From NCBI RefSeq assembly GCF_008641045.1, contig NW_022196368.1:31054-95053 (forward strand): a stretch of 64,000 nucleotides of DNA, given 5' to 3'. Below the pieces are notes generated by a model, which saw only the letters and a list, made by a program, of their open reading frames with translations, did not search any database and was not told the origin of the DNA. The translations under genes and the position numbers were made by a program. The DNA is from Pistacia vera. Taxonomy: Eukaryota; Streptophyta; Magnoliopsida; Sapindales; Anacardiaceae. How positions within the stretch are numbered: the first letter of the stretch is position 1; every line of letters starts with the position of its first letter. Below are positions 35,201 through 47,366 of the stretch, piece after piece.

Positions 35201-35936
35201 CGGGAGTGATGAATCCTTTGTCAATCCACCATAGTCTTGATACACTCCTCGATGCAGCCAATCACCACCGTATTGATAGCTCTTAATAGAACTGCGTTAG
35301 GCTAGTGTCAAACTGCACCAATCGATGCACAAGGCGCTCTGGTGATCTCAAGTCCAAGGATCACATGCACCACCATTCGTTAGAGGATTTGTTCCATAGA
35401 CACTGGGGTTACCATCCATATGGAATCCTCTGGTGGGTCAGTCCAGTGAACTTGCAACGGTGTATCCGCCTACAGTAAGCACCTATGTGTTGCACCGGGT
35501 TGTCACCAAACAACCTTGACAAGTGAGATCAATCACTGCCTTTCGATAGGGTCGTTCAACACTATGATAACCTTACCGTATTATCTGTGCCCTTACTTCA
35601 GAATAATACTGGGGCTACGTACATTTCTAGAATGGCCACCATATGTGCTCATAGGGTTCTCACTATCAAGATTTGAAACACTTGATACCCTCGTCATGGT
35701 TCTACCATTCTAAGAACATATATCAATACATATTGCAATAATAATGATTTACGCGATATAGAATAAAATGCCTTTTATTGATTAACGAACATTATTACAA
35801 AGAGTCAATTCCACAATAATTGATTGGCTCTAGGGCACCTACTCCAAAAAATCAGGTATAAGGTTATTGGGTTCAATGTTGTTGTTGGGGATTTTATTTT
35901 AGTTTGTCGCTGCATAAACCCCATCAGTGATTAATA
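32207..35936 (+). mobile_element. Family A solo LTR (type II) holding a nested LTR
   Basis: A plus-strand LTR begins TGTTAGAGTTGGTGCCCTAG at 32207. It is split at 34022 by another LTR and resumes at about 35851 to end at TTAATA (35936). The second part (GGTTATTGGGTTCAATGTTG, CATAAACCCCATCAGTGATT) matches the end of the LTR at 8108-9948 read in the same sense. The outer ends carry a perfect duplication GATGT (32202-32206 and 35937-35941), so this was one insertion later reduced to a solo LTR. The left flank is SIRE-like copia and the right flank is gypsy integrase. Confidence 0.87.
34023..35850 (-). mobile_element. Family A solo LTR (type I) nested in another LTR
   Basis: A minus-strand LTR with left end TGTTAGGAAACGACCCATAT and right end GGGCACCTACTCC followed by A-rich sequence. 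It has no primer-binding site or polypurine tract at either side. It interrupts the type II LTR at 32207-35936. The flanks AATTG (34018-34022) and AATCA (about 35851-35855) may be a decayed TSD. The right end is slightly altered, so its coordinate is approximate. Confidence 0.85.
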
Positions 35937-35941
35937 GATGT

Positions 35942-36346
35942 AAATATTGGGCAGTAAAAATGTTGAATATGGATTCACAAGCTGCCGGAGAAGAAAGATT
36001 GCTTCAACTAAATGAATTAGACGAGTTTCGCCATCAAGTGTACGAAAATGCAAAGATTTATAAGGAGAAAACCAAAATGTGGCATGACAGGCATATAATG
36101 AAGAAGAAATTTGAAGTGGGTCAGAAAGATTTGCTCTGCAACTCAAGACTTAGGCTTTTTCTCAGAAAACCTAAGTCAAGATGGTTCGAATCCTTCATAG
36201 TTACTAAGGTTTACCCATATGGAGCAATTGACATTTCTCATGAACAAAAAGGCACTTTTAAGGTCAATAGGCAGAGGCTGAAGCCATACATTAATGGAGC
36301 TTTGAGTTGCAAGACGTTGCCCATCAGACTTGACATTCTGGAATGA
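35942..36346 (+). pseudogene. Gypsy integrase C-terminal fragment
   Basis: About 130 residues of the C-terminal part of a Ty3/gypsy integrase: YWAVKMLNMDSQAAGEE, LLQLNELDEFRHQVYENAK, KTKMWHDRHI, FEVGQKDLLCNSRLRLF and KSRWFESFIVTKVYPYGA. The frame is open to a stop at 36344-36346. This is the natural pol end, because a leaderless stretch, a polypurine tract and an LTR start follow. Everything upstream is replaced by the solo LTR with TSD GATGT and SIRE-like copia DNA. The wording is typical of non-chromodomain plant gypsy elements (Athila/Tat side). Confidence 0.88.
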
Positions 36347-36897
36347 GATCCAAGGAGAAAGTCGAGCTTTCAACTATAAACAAGTGCTTCTTGGGAGGCA
36401 ACCCAAGCGTTTTTCATTTTGTGTGATTTTAGTTGTTCTACATATTGTTTATGTATTATTTGACTTTGGAAGTATTTAAATTTTGTTTTCTTTTTGTGTT
36501 TCAGTTGAAAGATTGAATTTTGGCATGAAGAAACAATTTTCCAAACTTTGCCGCAGCAGGGAAGACATTTCACCATGATAAGAAACTCACTGCCATCATA
36601 GTGCATTTTTAAATTTCAATTTTCGTTATGGCAAGGAAAGATTTTCTCCGCTGCACGTCGATGCTGGGCATTTCGTCGCTGAGTGTAAGATTCTCCCTAG
36701 CGACCATTATTGACTTTTTCCCCCATGGGCTCTTTCCTAGCTTGCCTCCTAGGATAAGCTTGTTTTCTAGCTTCATGCCCATGAGTTTCATTCACTCTTT
36801 CTTGTCGAGGGTGGCGTTCACTCCTTGTAGCGGATGAGCCAGGTTGCTCACCATCTCACCCATTTTGCCCACTAGAAGTAGGCTCAGTGGGGATAGG
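36347..36897 (+). other. Gypsy 3' untranslated region with polypurine tract
   Basis: Noncoding stretch between the pol end and the 3' LTR. Short reading frames on either strand show no motif. The purine-rich AGTGGGGATAGG at about 36886-36897 directly precedes the LTR and is the likely polypurine tract. Confidence 0.65.
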
Positions 36898-38140
36898 TGA
36901 TGAGTGCTTGAAAGTGCACTCATACTTTGTGATTTTAAGGGTATGTTGTGTGGGAATTAGGTTTAATTTGCTAATTTTACTTAATTTCGATACTTCTTTT
37001 GTTTTCTAGAATCACGGATATGTTTTATTAATTTTCAGGTATTTAGGTGTTGAAAAATAAGAATTTTGAGCATTCACATTGAAGAGTAAAGAATCAGAGT
37101 CATGCAGGAGCAAACGGTTCGAGAATCAGAGCTCAAACGAAGAAGTTATGAGTACTTGAAGATTGTTTGCAGCGGAGGATTTTTATGCTGCAGCGTGAGT
37201 GAACATGCTTCACTAAAATTGGTGTAACTTTAGTTACACAACTCCGATTGACCTAATTGTAATGGCGCTTGAAAGATAAGAGATAGGGATATAGTTTTTG
37301 TGTTTTGGTCTGATCCAATTCGATCTGAAAGATGATTAAACATTGATCTGAAAGTTACATCAATGCATGGAAGACAAGCAGACGCAAGTTCTATAACATA
37401 CCTCAGTGTTGCTACGATAACTTGAGCTAAAGACCTCAGATTGGGATGATTCTTGGACCATTCAAAATATGATTCAAATATATACAATTAATATGTCTTC
37501 TTTAAATTTAGAAGTTTTCATGCTAAAAAGTGGAAGTCTTTTGGCAAATAATTTTCCAGCAGGGGCTATTAAGGAGAAACAAACAGAAAATGGAAAGTTT
37601 GTAAAGCTACTAAACATTCTTTAGCATTAAATGGGAGTGGTTCCACATATTTTTGTAAATCTTTGGAAGTCTAGTTTACATATAATTATACGGTTCATTA
37701 TTCCGAGTTTTCTAGAGGAAGATATTCTAGTTTTAGTACCAGAGGGTCAGCACAGGAATCCTAATTCTACAAGGACTCTACTTAAGAATAATCCGAATTT
37801 TATTCTCCTATTTTGTATAGGATTTTTCCCATTACTTTCCCACAACCCTAGCACTAAAAAAGGATGTCTTTAGGTATTTTTTAGGGAGACTTCAACTTTG
37901 AGAGAAGCAAGGAGAGGAGATCTTACCTAGGGTTTTCATCTTTTCTCTTGTACTTCAAGTTTTTGAAGGTGTTTAGGTTCGATTTCTCTATGCTTATGTG
38001 TAACTAATTTATTTTCAAGGGATTTTTATTTTTCTATTGATTCAATATGTTTCTAGTTTCATTCATTACACTTAATTCGATCTTGATGTTTTGTATGAAA
38101 TAAGAATGGTAAACATCATATGCTAACTTTGAAATACAAA
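36898..38140 (+). repeat. Gypsy 3' LTR, truncated
   Basis: It starts TGATGAGTGCTTGAAAGTGC after a polypurine tract and shares its opening with the solo LTR at 29775-31462 read on the minus strand. About 1.2 kb is recognised, including a CTAGGGTTTTCATC block near 37930. The right end is lost where a different LTR-like sequence begins near 38140; that limit is approximate. Confidence 0.72.
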
Positions 38141-38274
38141 ACAATTGGTGGATTATTATATTGGAGGAATTTTAGCAAAATTGGATTCATATTAATTAAA
38201 ATTAATATGAAGGAATATGTTTAATTTAAATTAAATATATTAAAACCCATATATTAAATATGAAAAATATATAT
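38141..38274 (+). repeat. Outer LTR fragment, left of complete copia
   Basis: AT-rich sequence ending in TATAT (38270-38274), the left TSD of the complete copia element. With 47367-47975 it forms the target, an LTR-like sequence. Confidence 0.5.
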
Positions 38275-40056
38275 TGTTAGAGTAGATGCCCTAGAGCCAA
38301 TCAATTACTATAGAATTGACTCTTTGTAATAATGTTCATTAATCAATAAAAGGCATTTTATTCTATGTCGCATAAATCATTATTATTGCAATATATATTA
38401 ATTTATGTCCTTAGAATGGTAGAACCGTGACGAGGGTATCAAGTGTTTCAAATCTTGATAGTGAGAACCTTATGAGCACATATGGTGGCCATTCTAGAAA
38501 CGTCCGTAGCCCCAGTATTATTCTGATGTAAGGGCACAAATAATACGGTAAGGCTATCATAGTGTTGAACGACCCTGTCAAGAGGCAGTGACTGATCTCA
38601 CTTGTCAAGGTTGTTTGGTGACAACCTGGTGCAACACATGGGTGCTTGCTGTAGGTGGATATACCGCAGCAAGTTCACTAGACTGACCTACCACAGGATT
38701 CCATATGGATGGTAACCCCAATGTCTATGGAACAAATCGTCTAACGAATGGTGGTACATGTGATCCTTAGACTTGAGATCACCAGAGCGCCTTGTGCACC
38801 GATTGGTGCAGTTTGACACTAGCCTAAGCAGTTCTATTTAGAGCTGTAAATACGGTGGTGATTGGCTGCATCAAGGAGTGTATCAAGACTATAGTGGATT
38901 GACAGAGGATTCATCACTCCTAGGTATGGGAGAAGTTATCTCACAGTGTAATTCAGTATATGGCAATGACACTAAAACTGTGGCCACAGTGGGATCGAGT
39001 TGTTGCTCTAATCCAGTTTATAATACAAGTCATTGATCTAGAAACTGAATACATAATATCGAGAGTAACCGGAGGTTGACACTATTTCTATGCCTTCGTC
39101 TCGTCGAGATAAAGAATGATGAAAGGATCGAATTGTACGGTAACCATATCGTTGACAGGTAGCTGCTTTGCTGAATCTGAATCTGAATCTATCGGGTGGC
39201 CATGATGCCTTGCTAGGGGCCAATCTTGGTCTGTGTATTAATGAGACGATTAATTGGTGTTAATCGCGATATTACACACTGCCGGTATGATGAGGAGCAT
39301 ATGGGTCACACGCATAGAAGATAATTTAAGAGCCAGGAAGAAAGAAGGGTGTTTCATCTTTTTGGGTGAAAGGGTATTTTGGTAATTTCACAGTGTAATT
39401 AAATTTGCTGAGGTCGTAGCCTTTATTTAATTTATTAGAAAAATTAAATAAGTGAAATTATGTTTAAATATGTGTTCGTATATATTTAAATAAATTATTA
39501 TTATTGTTAAATGTTAATATATATATTAAATATATATTAATTTATTTTAATTGAAGATAATGATGAATTAAATTAAATATCTAATTAGGGGGTGTTTGGA
39601 AACATGAGGTGTTTAGGTTGGAGCCCAAGCCTATTCCATATGGGAATAGGGCAAGTAAAATAACACTATAAAAGAAAAACACACAACCCCAAAACACTCT
39701 CACTCTCACGCCACTTTTGTTTTTGCAAAGAATCAAAGTTCTTCTTTGATTTTTCTTCTTGTTTCTTAAGGTTAAGAGGGATCTAGCAAATTCCTCCTTA
39801 GTTCCTTGCGATTATCTTCATGTGGACTACGTCGGTTCGATCTTACACTTGGGTCGGTAGCAAAAACGTTCAAGGACAAAGTTGGAGGAGCCTCCAAACG
39901 TGCGTAAGATTATTGAACCTTGAATATGATTTTCTGCAGATTTAATTTATATGCATTGTATAAACTATGATATTATACCCGGATCTTGGTTCTAAGGAAC
40001 AATCCATGTCATTTATGTTTTTGTTTTCAGCTGCGTAAGTGGGTCGTTCACTAACA
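38275..40056 (+). repeat. 5' LTR of complete plus-strand copia
   Basis: A 1782-base LTR, TGTTAGAGTAGATGCCCTAG...GGTCGTTCACTAACA. It lacks about 50 bases present in the 3' LTR just after the TATA box (junction near 39677). The gap lies between short AAGAAAA repeats, consistent with a slip deletion. Confidence 0.93.
39667..39673 (+). promoter_or_regulatory. TATA box of 5' LTR
   Basis: TATAAAA in the context CACTATAAAAGAAA, at the same LTR position as TATATAAG in the copy at 12203 and TATAAAA in the 3' LTR at 46923. Likely core promoter of the element's RNA. Confidence 0.7.
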
Positions 40057-40057
40057 G

Positions 40058-40070
40058 TGGTATCAGAGCC
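40058..40070 (+). promoter_or_regulatory. Primer-binding site (initiator Met-tRNA type)
   Basis: TGGTATCAGAGCC, one base after the LTR end. Perfect plant initiator-methionine-tRNA primer site. Confidence 0.95.
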
Positions 40071-41615
40071 TCGAGTATTAATTTCTATAGTTTATTGTAT
40101 GATTTATAACATGCATTTGGTTGATAACATATCATTTTTGAAAAATCTGCAAAAACTACAAAATCAGAAAAATCTATTTTTGGATGAATGATTCAAATGA
40201 TAAAATGGTTTATAATGTGTTGATGGATGTTATATTGGTTGGGGGATATCCTGGTTGAACGTTTGTGCATTCAATTTGATCTGGATTCGTGTTATTACAC
40301 AAAAACTACAAAATAAAGCGAACTGTTCATATTGGGGATTTCCGCGGCGAAGTCTGTAGCTTTCCCAATTCTGGATTTTTCGTGAAGGGACCAATCTGCA
40401 GGTTTTAATAACCTATAAAGCCAATAATCATTCTGCACATAAAAGAGGGTAATTAATTAATAAACCCACCCAATTCAAAAATTGATTATTTTTTAAATGT
40501 ATGCAATGTACTTGTTTGTATATCGCATGGTGCTCGGTACGTGAGCCTTAGACCTAAGGGTGAATATTTTAAATTTTTGGGTATGTATGGTTATAAATTT
40601 ATTAACTAGGGCCTGCGTGTCCTGCCTTTCTCCTCTTTTCAATGTACATTCTCTTCTCATCTCATTCCCCTCGAATGTAAATCGAGGTTTCTAAATTTAT
40701 TGATGTAAAGAATTTTTATAATTATTCTTATTGTAAATTTAAATGATATTTTTGTAATGTACTTGAAGACGGACCAAAGGACGAGGCAACCATACTTGAA
40801 GACTCGAGATATTTATTACAGGACCCCTAGGTGACCCATTGATTCCTCTAGGCTCGAGGAAATCGGTTTTAGTTGAGCCATGTACCGGCACGTTTTAATA
40901 TTTTGTTTAGAATGCATGCTAAGGTTGAATGTTGAATAACATGCCAACCAATGTCATTCTAACAAAGATAATAATCTGGTGAGACATTAAATAACAAACC
41001 CTCAATTAAAGTATATTAAGTCACGTAAGCCTTCCATCACCATGATTTTAATCAAACCACTGTTCGTCGAAACCTTGTTCGCCAAAGCAAAGGGTACACT
41101 TCTACCAGTGGGAGGTTAAAATGCATTGGAGTTTTCCTTAATGGTGGTGGGTCGACTCAAAATGATGGTTTTGCTTGTTCGCCAAAGCGAGGGTTGATAA
41201 ATGCTTCATAGGCATAGTAGAGCAGTACACATATTGTGTGTACGTGGTGACATGTAGTGTCCACTCTACTGATGCTGAGAATCACACTTGAGGACAATGG
41301 TTGGAGCCATTGGATTGTGTTATTGGCTTGTTGGCTTTTTCGCATTTGAGGTTGATAGTAGGAGCTATCAGCTGGTATGGATTAAGTTTGTTGGCCTACC
41401 TAATCAACTCATTTTGGCTATTCGCCAAAGCGAAGGTTTGAAATGGGCCAGATGGGATCTCAGTCCACTAGGAAAGTCAACAGGCTTTCCTGAGTTAATA
41501 GTGAGGGCTATTGGATTGAGTAAACTAGTGGGGGCATTATTTAATAAAAGACCATATTAAATAATAATGAACTTTATAATAACTTTATCTTTTCTGCAAT
41601 TGTAGATTCACCAAA
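40071..41615 (+). other. Leader of complete plus-strand copia
   Basis: Untranslated region of about 1.5 kb between primer site and gag. It carries three copies of a palindromic motif TTCGCCAAAGCGAAGG or close variants (41078-41092, 41178-41191, 41421-41436). The short frame at 41288-41560 shows no motif. Such leaders usually carry the packaging signal, but no specific signal is proven here. Confidence 0.65.
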
Positions 41616-42428
41616 ATGAGCATTATGAACCTGTGACCGATAATCGAGAAAGAAAACAAGTTGGATGGATTCAATTTCTCAGACTGGCATCGTAATCTTC
41701 AGATTATATTCAAGTCAGAAAAGAAATTGTATATCCTTGAAAAGCCATACATGGCTGAGCCTGATCCTGATGCCACTAAAGAAGTTAAGGATACTTATCA
41801 GAAGTTCCTTGATGATGCTAATAGCGTTCAATGCTTGATGTTAGCATCGATGACACCTATGCTGCAAAAGCAGCATGAGAATATGGATGCTTCTGCATTA
41901 TTCACACCCAAGGAGCTTTTTGAAAACAATGCTAGACATGAGAGGTACAAGGTGTCGAAAGCACTGTTTGGGAGTTGTCTGACTGAGGGTGCCCAGTTGG
42001 TCCTCATGTGCTTAAGATGATCGAGCAACATGGAGGCTTGAGACTTTGGGATGTGGCTGGATGCAGAATTACAAAGGATTTAATATGCAATCCTTGCTTG
42101 ACTCTTATGCTCGTTATAATGAATTTCAATATGAACACGATGGAGAAAACTGTTAGAACTTTGAACATGTGAGGACTATAGAGCAGGACTTGAAAAAGTC
42201 AAGCCTGGTTTACTGGTTGCGCTAGTAAAGCGAGGGCAACGACAAGGGTAAGGCCAAGGCCAACCCAAGCAAACCCAAAGGACAGGTTGCTCTTGGGCCT
42301 GAGAGTGGCATAGGGAAGGGCAAGGTAGTCTGCTTCTTTTGTGGTAACCCTGGCCACTGGAGGAAATACTGCAAGGCTTTCCTCGCAAGCAAGAAGAAGT
42401 CAGAGGCTACGATTCATGTATTTTTATG
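41616..42428 (+). pseudogene. Copia gag with zinc knuckle
   Basis: Gag forms the virus-like particle. The ATG at 41616 is followed after six codons by TGA (41634-41636). The same frame then runs from LDGFNFSDWHRNLQIIF through KDTYQKFLDDANSVQCLML to 42020, where a missing base near 42000 ends it; the expected HVLKMIEQHGG continues in the next frame. A zinc knuckle with intact CX2CX4HX4C spacing lies at 42331-42372 (CFFCGNPGHWRKYC). The Gag-polypeptide (UBN2-type) domain is typical of Angela/Tork copia elements. At least one stop and one frameshift make it non-functional as read. Confidence 0.88.
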
Positions 42429-45400
42429 ATTGAGTAATTTCTCTCACTTCAGGATTTTTATGATTAAGATTAATTTCTCTCCTCAACATCTTAGGTCATT
42501 GACACAGGATGTGGTACTCACATTTATACTGATGTGCAGAGGACTAAGGCAGAGTAGAGTGCTCGCCAAGGAGAGGTGGACCTATGAGTTGGAAATGGTG
42601 CACATGTGGCTGCATGGCTGTAGGGACTTATTGTTTATCTTTGCCTACGGGCTTGTTATTGGAACTACATAACTGTTATCACGTACCTTTATTTCTAGAA
42701 AATATTATTCAGTATCCGCTTTGGATAAATATGGTATCAATTTGAGATATCTAATGGATTGTTATCTTTTAGTTTGAATAGTATTCTATTGGAATTGCAA
42801 GGTTATAAATGGATTATATGTTCTTGTTTAACATAAAGATATTCTCAACATTGAAACCAAGAAAGCTAAACATAGTAATCAAAACCAGACATACTCTGGC
42901 CTAAGATTGTGTCATGTTATAAGACCCGCATTGCAAAACTTCAAAGGGATGGAGTTTGGACCCTTTGACTTTTAGTCATTTGAGGTATGCGAGTCATGCC
43001 TGTTAGGCAAGATGACCAGTCTCCTTTCACAGGACAAAGTGAAAGGGCTACTGAGCTGTTAGGCATCATCCATAGTGATGTATTGGGCAATACAGATTAA
43101 AGCCAGAGGTGCTATTCATACTTCATCACATTACTGATGATTTCAGTAGATATGGTTATGTCTACCTCAGAGACAAATCGAAGCCTTTGACAAATCAAGG
43201 AATTCAGGAATGAAGTACAGAATATGTTGGGCAAAAGTATTAAGCTTTCGGTTGGATCGAGGAGGTGAATACTTAAGCTCAGGGTTTTTAGAATACCTGA
43301 AGGAAGTGGATAGTATCACAACTCACCCCTCCTTTACACCCAACACAATAGAGTGTCAGAAAGGGGGAATAAGACCTATGACATGGTTAGGTCCATGATG
43401 AGTTTTAGTGATTTACGATCGTTTGAGGTTATGCCCTAGAGACTGCAACTCACGTTTTGAACCGTGTGCCATCAAAGTCATAGATAAGAACATATGGCTA
43501 TGGAGTGGGCGAAAGCCCAACTTGTCTTATCTAAGGATGGGGTTGCGAAGTTATGTTTAGAAATTAACTTCGAACAAGCTAGGCCCAAAATCCTGTAAAT
43601 GTACATTTGTGGGTATCCAAAGGAGACCAAAGGATACTATTTCTACCACCCAGAAAAGCGCAAAATTTTTGTTGCTCGATCGTTGTCTTCCTAGAAAAAG
43701 AATATTTTCTAAGAAGTACTAGTGGGAGAAAAGTAGAACTCGATGAAGTTCTAGAACCACAAGATATACCAAACGAAGGACGGGATGATGTGCCACAGAA
43801 GTGGTTGAGCATCATGAGGAGGTTACTCCACCACTGTGGATCAAAGTGAACCACCTAGGTAGCACAGGAGCTACGTAGATCTAGGAGAGTACGCCATGAG
43901 CTTGAGAGATACGGTTATCTCATGACTCAACATGGTGACATACTGGTCCCAAGACAATGAACCCAGAACCTAGAAGACGCTATATCGGATCCAGATTCCG
44001 TTAAATGGCTTGAAGCCATGAAATCTGAGATGGACTCCATGTACCAGAACCAAGTGTGGTCTCTGGTGGAACCACCTGAAGGGGTAAAACCCATAGGGTG
44101 TAAATGGGTCTTCAAGAAGAAGACTGACATGGATGGCAAAGTGCATACTTATAAAGCACCACTGGTTGCCAAAGGTTTCAAACAAATTCATGGCATTGAC
44201 TATGAAGAAACCTTTCCTGGTTGCCATGGTTAAATCCATTGGATTATGTTGCAATTGTTGCATTATCATGACTTTGAGATTGGCAAATGGATGTCAAAAC
44301 TGCTTTCCTGAACGAAACCTTGAAGAAGATGCGTATATGACACAACCTGATGGTTTCGTTCTTGATAGTCAAGCTAATAAGGTATGCAAGTTGCAGAGAT
44401 CCATTTATGGACTCAAGCAAGCTTCAGGAGATGGAACATTCGCTTTGATGAAGCCGTAAAAGAATTCAGTTTTATCAAGAACGAAGATGAGCCCTGTGTT
44501 TACAAGAAAGTGAGTGGGAGCACAGTAGCATTCCTAGTGTTGTATGTCGATGACATACTTCTGATCGGGAATGATATACCAAACTTGTAGTCGGTAAAAA
44601 CTTGGTATCCAAGTGCTTCTCCATGAAGGACTTAGGAGAAGCAGCCTACATCCTTGGTATAAAGATCTATCGTGATAATCACGTAGGTTGGTTGGCCTAA
44701 GTCAGGGTGCGTATATTGAAAAGGGACTGAAATATTCAGTATGGAAGAATCCAAGAAGGGATTTCTTCTGATGTCACATGGTGTTTATCTCTCTAAGGAA
44801 TTGTGTCCTAAAACACAAGATGAGAGATAGGATGAAAAGGATCCATAGCATCAGCAATTGGATCCATCATGTAGCCAGCTATGTACTCGGATTGATGTCT
44901 CATGTGCTTTGAGCACTGTAGTAGATATCAATCGGATCCAGGTGAGCGTCACGATGGCTTGTAATGAATATTCTTAAGTACCTGAGAAGGACTAAGGATA
45001 TGTTGTTGTTTATGGAGGGGGGAAGATGAGCTCACTGTAAGAGGATATAATGATGCTAGTTTCCAAACGGACAAAGATGATTATCGATCGCTATCAGGGT
45101 TTGTATTTTGTCTCAATGGCGATGTAGTGACCTGGAAGAGCTCCAAGCAAAGCACTGTAGCGGACTCTACAATGGAGGCTGAGTATATTGCATTATCAGA
45201 TGCGGCCAATGAGGCAGTCTGGATTAAGAAGTTCATTACTGAACTTGGTGTGGTTCCTACGATTGTTGATCCTATAGACATCTATTGTGACAATAATAGA
45301 GCAATTGCTCAAGCTAGGGAACCACGGTCTCATCAGAAGTCCAGACACATACTCAGACGATTCCATCTCATCAGAGAGATAGTTGAGAGGAAAGACGTGC

Positions 45401-45462
45401 AGATTAGTAAAGTGCATACTGACGACAATCTCGCAAATCCACTAACAAGGCCTTTGTCGTAG
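42429..45462 (+). pseudogene. Copia pol (PR-INT-RT-RNase H), degraded
   Basis: Protease motif DTGCGTHIYTD lies at about 42500. Integrase follows, with a CESCLLGKM knuckle remnant near 42990, RLDRGGEYLSSGFLEYL near 43255 and FYHPEKRK near 43650. Reverse transcriptase includes QVWSLVEPPEGVKPIGCKW, KTDMDGKVHTYKA, FKQIHGIDYEETF and an intact YVDD (44543-44554). RNase H includes KQSTVADSTMEAEYIALSDA and DNNRAIAQAREPRSH, and ends PLTRPLS at 45460-45462. Frame changes occur at about 44215, 44405 and 44590. Between 44650 and 45070 single-base deletions are so dense that the frame cannot be followed. The element could only move with proteins supplied in trans. Confidence 0.9.
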
Positions 45463-45521
45463 TAGAAGCATGAAAGGCACTTGAAATCATTTGGTATTAA
45501 ATACATGAATGATTGGCTATA

Positions 45522-45536
45522 GTGCAAGTGGGAGAT
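45522..45536 (+). promoter_or_regulatory. Polypurine tract
   Basis: GTGCAAGTGGGAGAT directly before the 3' LTR; same as at 22240-22254 on the other strand. Confidence 0.9.
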
Positions 45537-47361
45537 TGTTAGAGTAGATACCCTAGAGCCAATCAATTATTATAAAATTGACTCTTTGTAATAATGTTCA
45601 TTAATCAATAAAAGGCATTTTATTATATGTCGCATAAATCCTTATTATTGCAATATGTATTAATATATGTCCTTAGAATGGTAGAACCGTGATGAAGGTA
45701 TCAAGTGTTTCAAATCTTGATAGTGAGAACCCTATGAGCACATATGGTGGTCATTCTAGAAATGTTCGTAGCCCTAGTATTATTCTTATGTAAGGGCACA
45801 AATAATATGGTAAGGCTATCATAGTGTTGAATGACCCTCTCGAGAGGCAGTGCTGATCTCACTTGTCAAGGTTGTTTGGTGACAACTGGGTGTAACACAT
45901 GGGTACTTGTTATAGACGGATATACTGCAGCAAGTTCACTAGACTAACCCACAAGAGGATTCCATATGGATGGTAACCCCAGTGTCTATGAAACAAATCC
46001 TCTAACGAATGGTGGTACATGTGATCCTTAGACTTGAGATCACCGGAGCGCCTTGTGCACCTATTCGTGCAGTTTGACACTAGCCTAAGTAGTTCTATTC
46101 AGAGCTGTAAATACGGTGGCGATTGGCTGCATCAAATAGTGTATCAAGACTATGGTGGATTGACAGAGGATTCATCACTCCCGGGTGCAAGAGAAGTTAT
46201 CTCACGGCACAATTCAGTATATGGCAATGACACTAAAACCGTGGCCACAGTGGGATTGAGTTGTTGCTCTAATCCGGTTTATAATACAGGTCATTGGTCC
46301 AGAAACTGAATACATAATATCGAGAGTAACCAGAGGTTAACACTATTTCCATGCCTTCGTATCGTCGAGATAACGAATGATGAAAGGATCGAATTGTACG
46401 GTAACCATATCGTTGACAAATGGCTGCTTTGCTGAATCCGAATCTGTCGGGTGGCCATGATGCCTTGCTAGGGGCCAATCTTGGTTTGTATATTAGTGAG
46501 ACGATTAATTGGCGTTAATCGCGATACTATACACTGCCGGTATGATGAGGAGCCTATAGGTCACACGCATAGAAGATAATTTAAGAGCCAGGAAGAAAGA
46601 AGGGCGTTTTCATCTTTTTGGGTGAAAGCGTATTTTGGTAATTTCACAGTGCAATTAAATTTGCTGAGGTCGTAGCCTTTATTTAATTTATTAGAAAAAT
46701 TAAATAAGTGAAATTACGTTTAAATATGTGTTCGCATATATTTAAATAAATTATCGTTACTGTTAAATGTTAATATATATATTAAATATATATTAATTGA
46801 TTTTAATTGAAGATAATGATAAATTAAAATAAATATCTAATTAGGGGGTGTTTGGAAACATGGGATGTTTGGGTTGGAGCCCAAGCCCATTCGATATGGG
46901 AATAGGGCAAGTAAAATAACACTATAAAAGAAAAAGGTGTGTGTGTTTTTATTTGATTGATTCATTCTTTGATTGAGAAAGAAAACACACAACCCCAAAA
47001 CACTCTCACCCTCACGCCACTTTTGTTTTTGCAAAGAATCAAAGTTCTTCTTTGATTTTTCTTCTTGTTTCTTAAGGCTAAGGAGGATCTAGCAAATCCC
47101 TCCTTAGTTCCTTGCGATTATCTTCGTGTAGACTACGTCGGTTCGATCTTACACTTGGGTCGGTAGCAAAAACGTTCAAGGGAAAAGTTGGAGGAGCCTC
47201 CAAACGTACGTAAGATTATTGAACCTTGAATATGATTTTCTGCAGATTTAATTTATATATATTGTATAAACTGTGATATTATACCCGGATCTTGGTTCTA
47301 AGGAATGATCCATGTCATTTATGTTTTTGTTTTCCGCTGTGTAAGTGGTCGTTCACTAACA
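45537..47361 (+). repeat. 3' LTR of complete plus-strand copia
   Basis: An 1825-base LTR, TGTTAGAGTAGATACCCTAG...GGTCGTTCACTAACA, followed by the TSD copy TATAT. It keeps the roughly 50 bases lost from the 5' LTR. A TATA box (TATAAAA) lies at 46923-46929. Few differences from the 5' LTR are visible by eye, so the insertion is comparatively young. Confidence 0.93.
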
Positions 47362-47366
47362 TATAT

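Larger units (their letters stand above)
38275..47361 (+). mobile_element. Complete family A copia element, plus strand
   Basis: A 9.1-kb element: 5' LTR 38275-40056, primer-binding site 40058, leader, gag, protease, integrase, reverse transcriptase, RNase H, polypurine tract at 45536 and 3' LTR 45537-47361. A perfect duplication TATAT flanks it (38270-38274 and 47362-47366). The order integrase before reverse transcriptase defines Ty1/copia. Protein wording is Angela/Tork-like. gag and pol have stops and single-base indels, so it cannot be autonomous as read. Confidence 0.95.
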
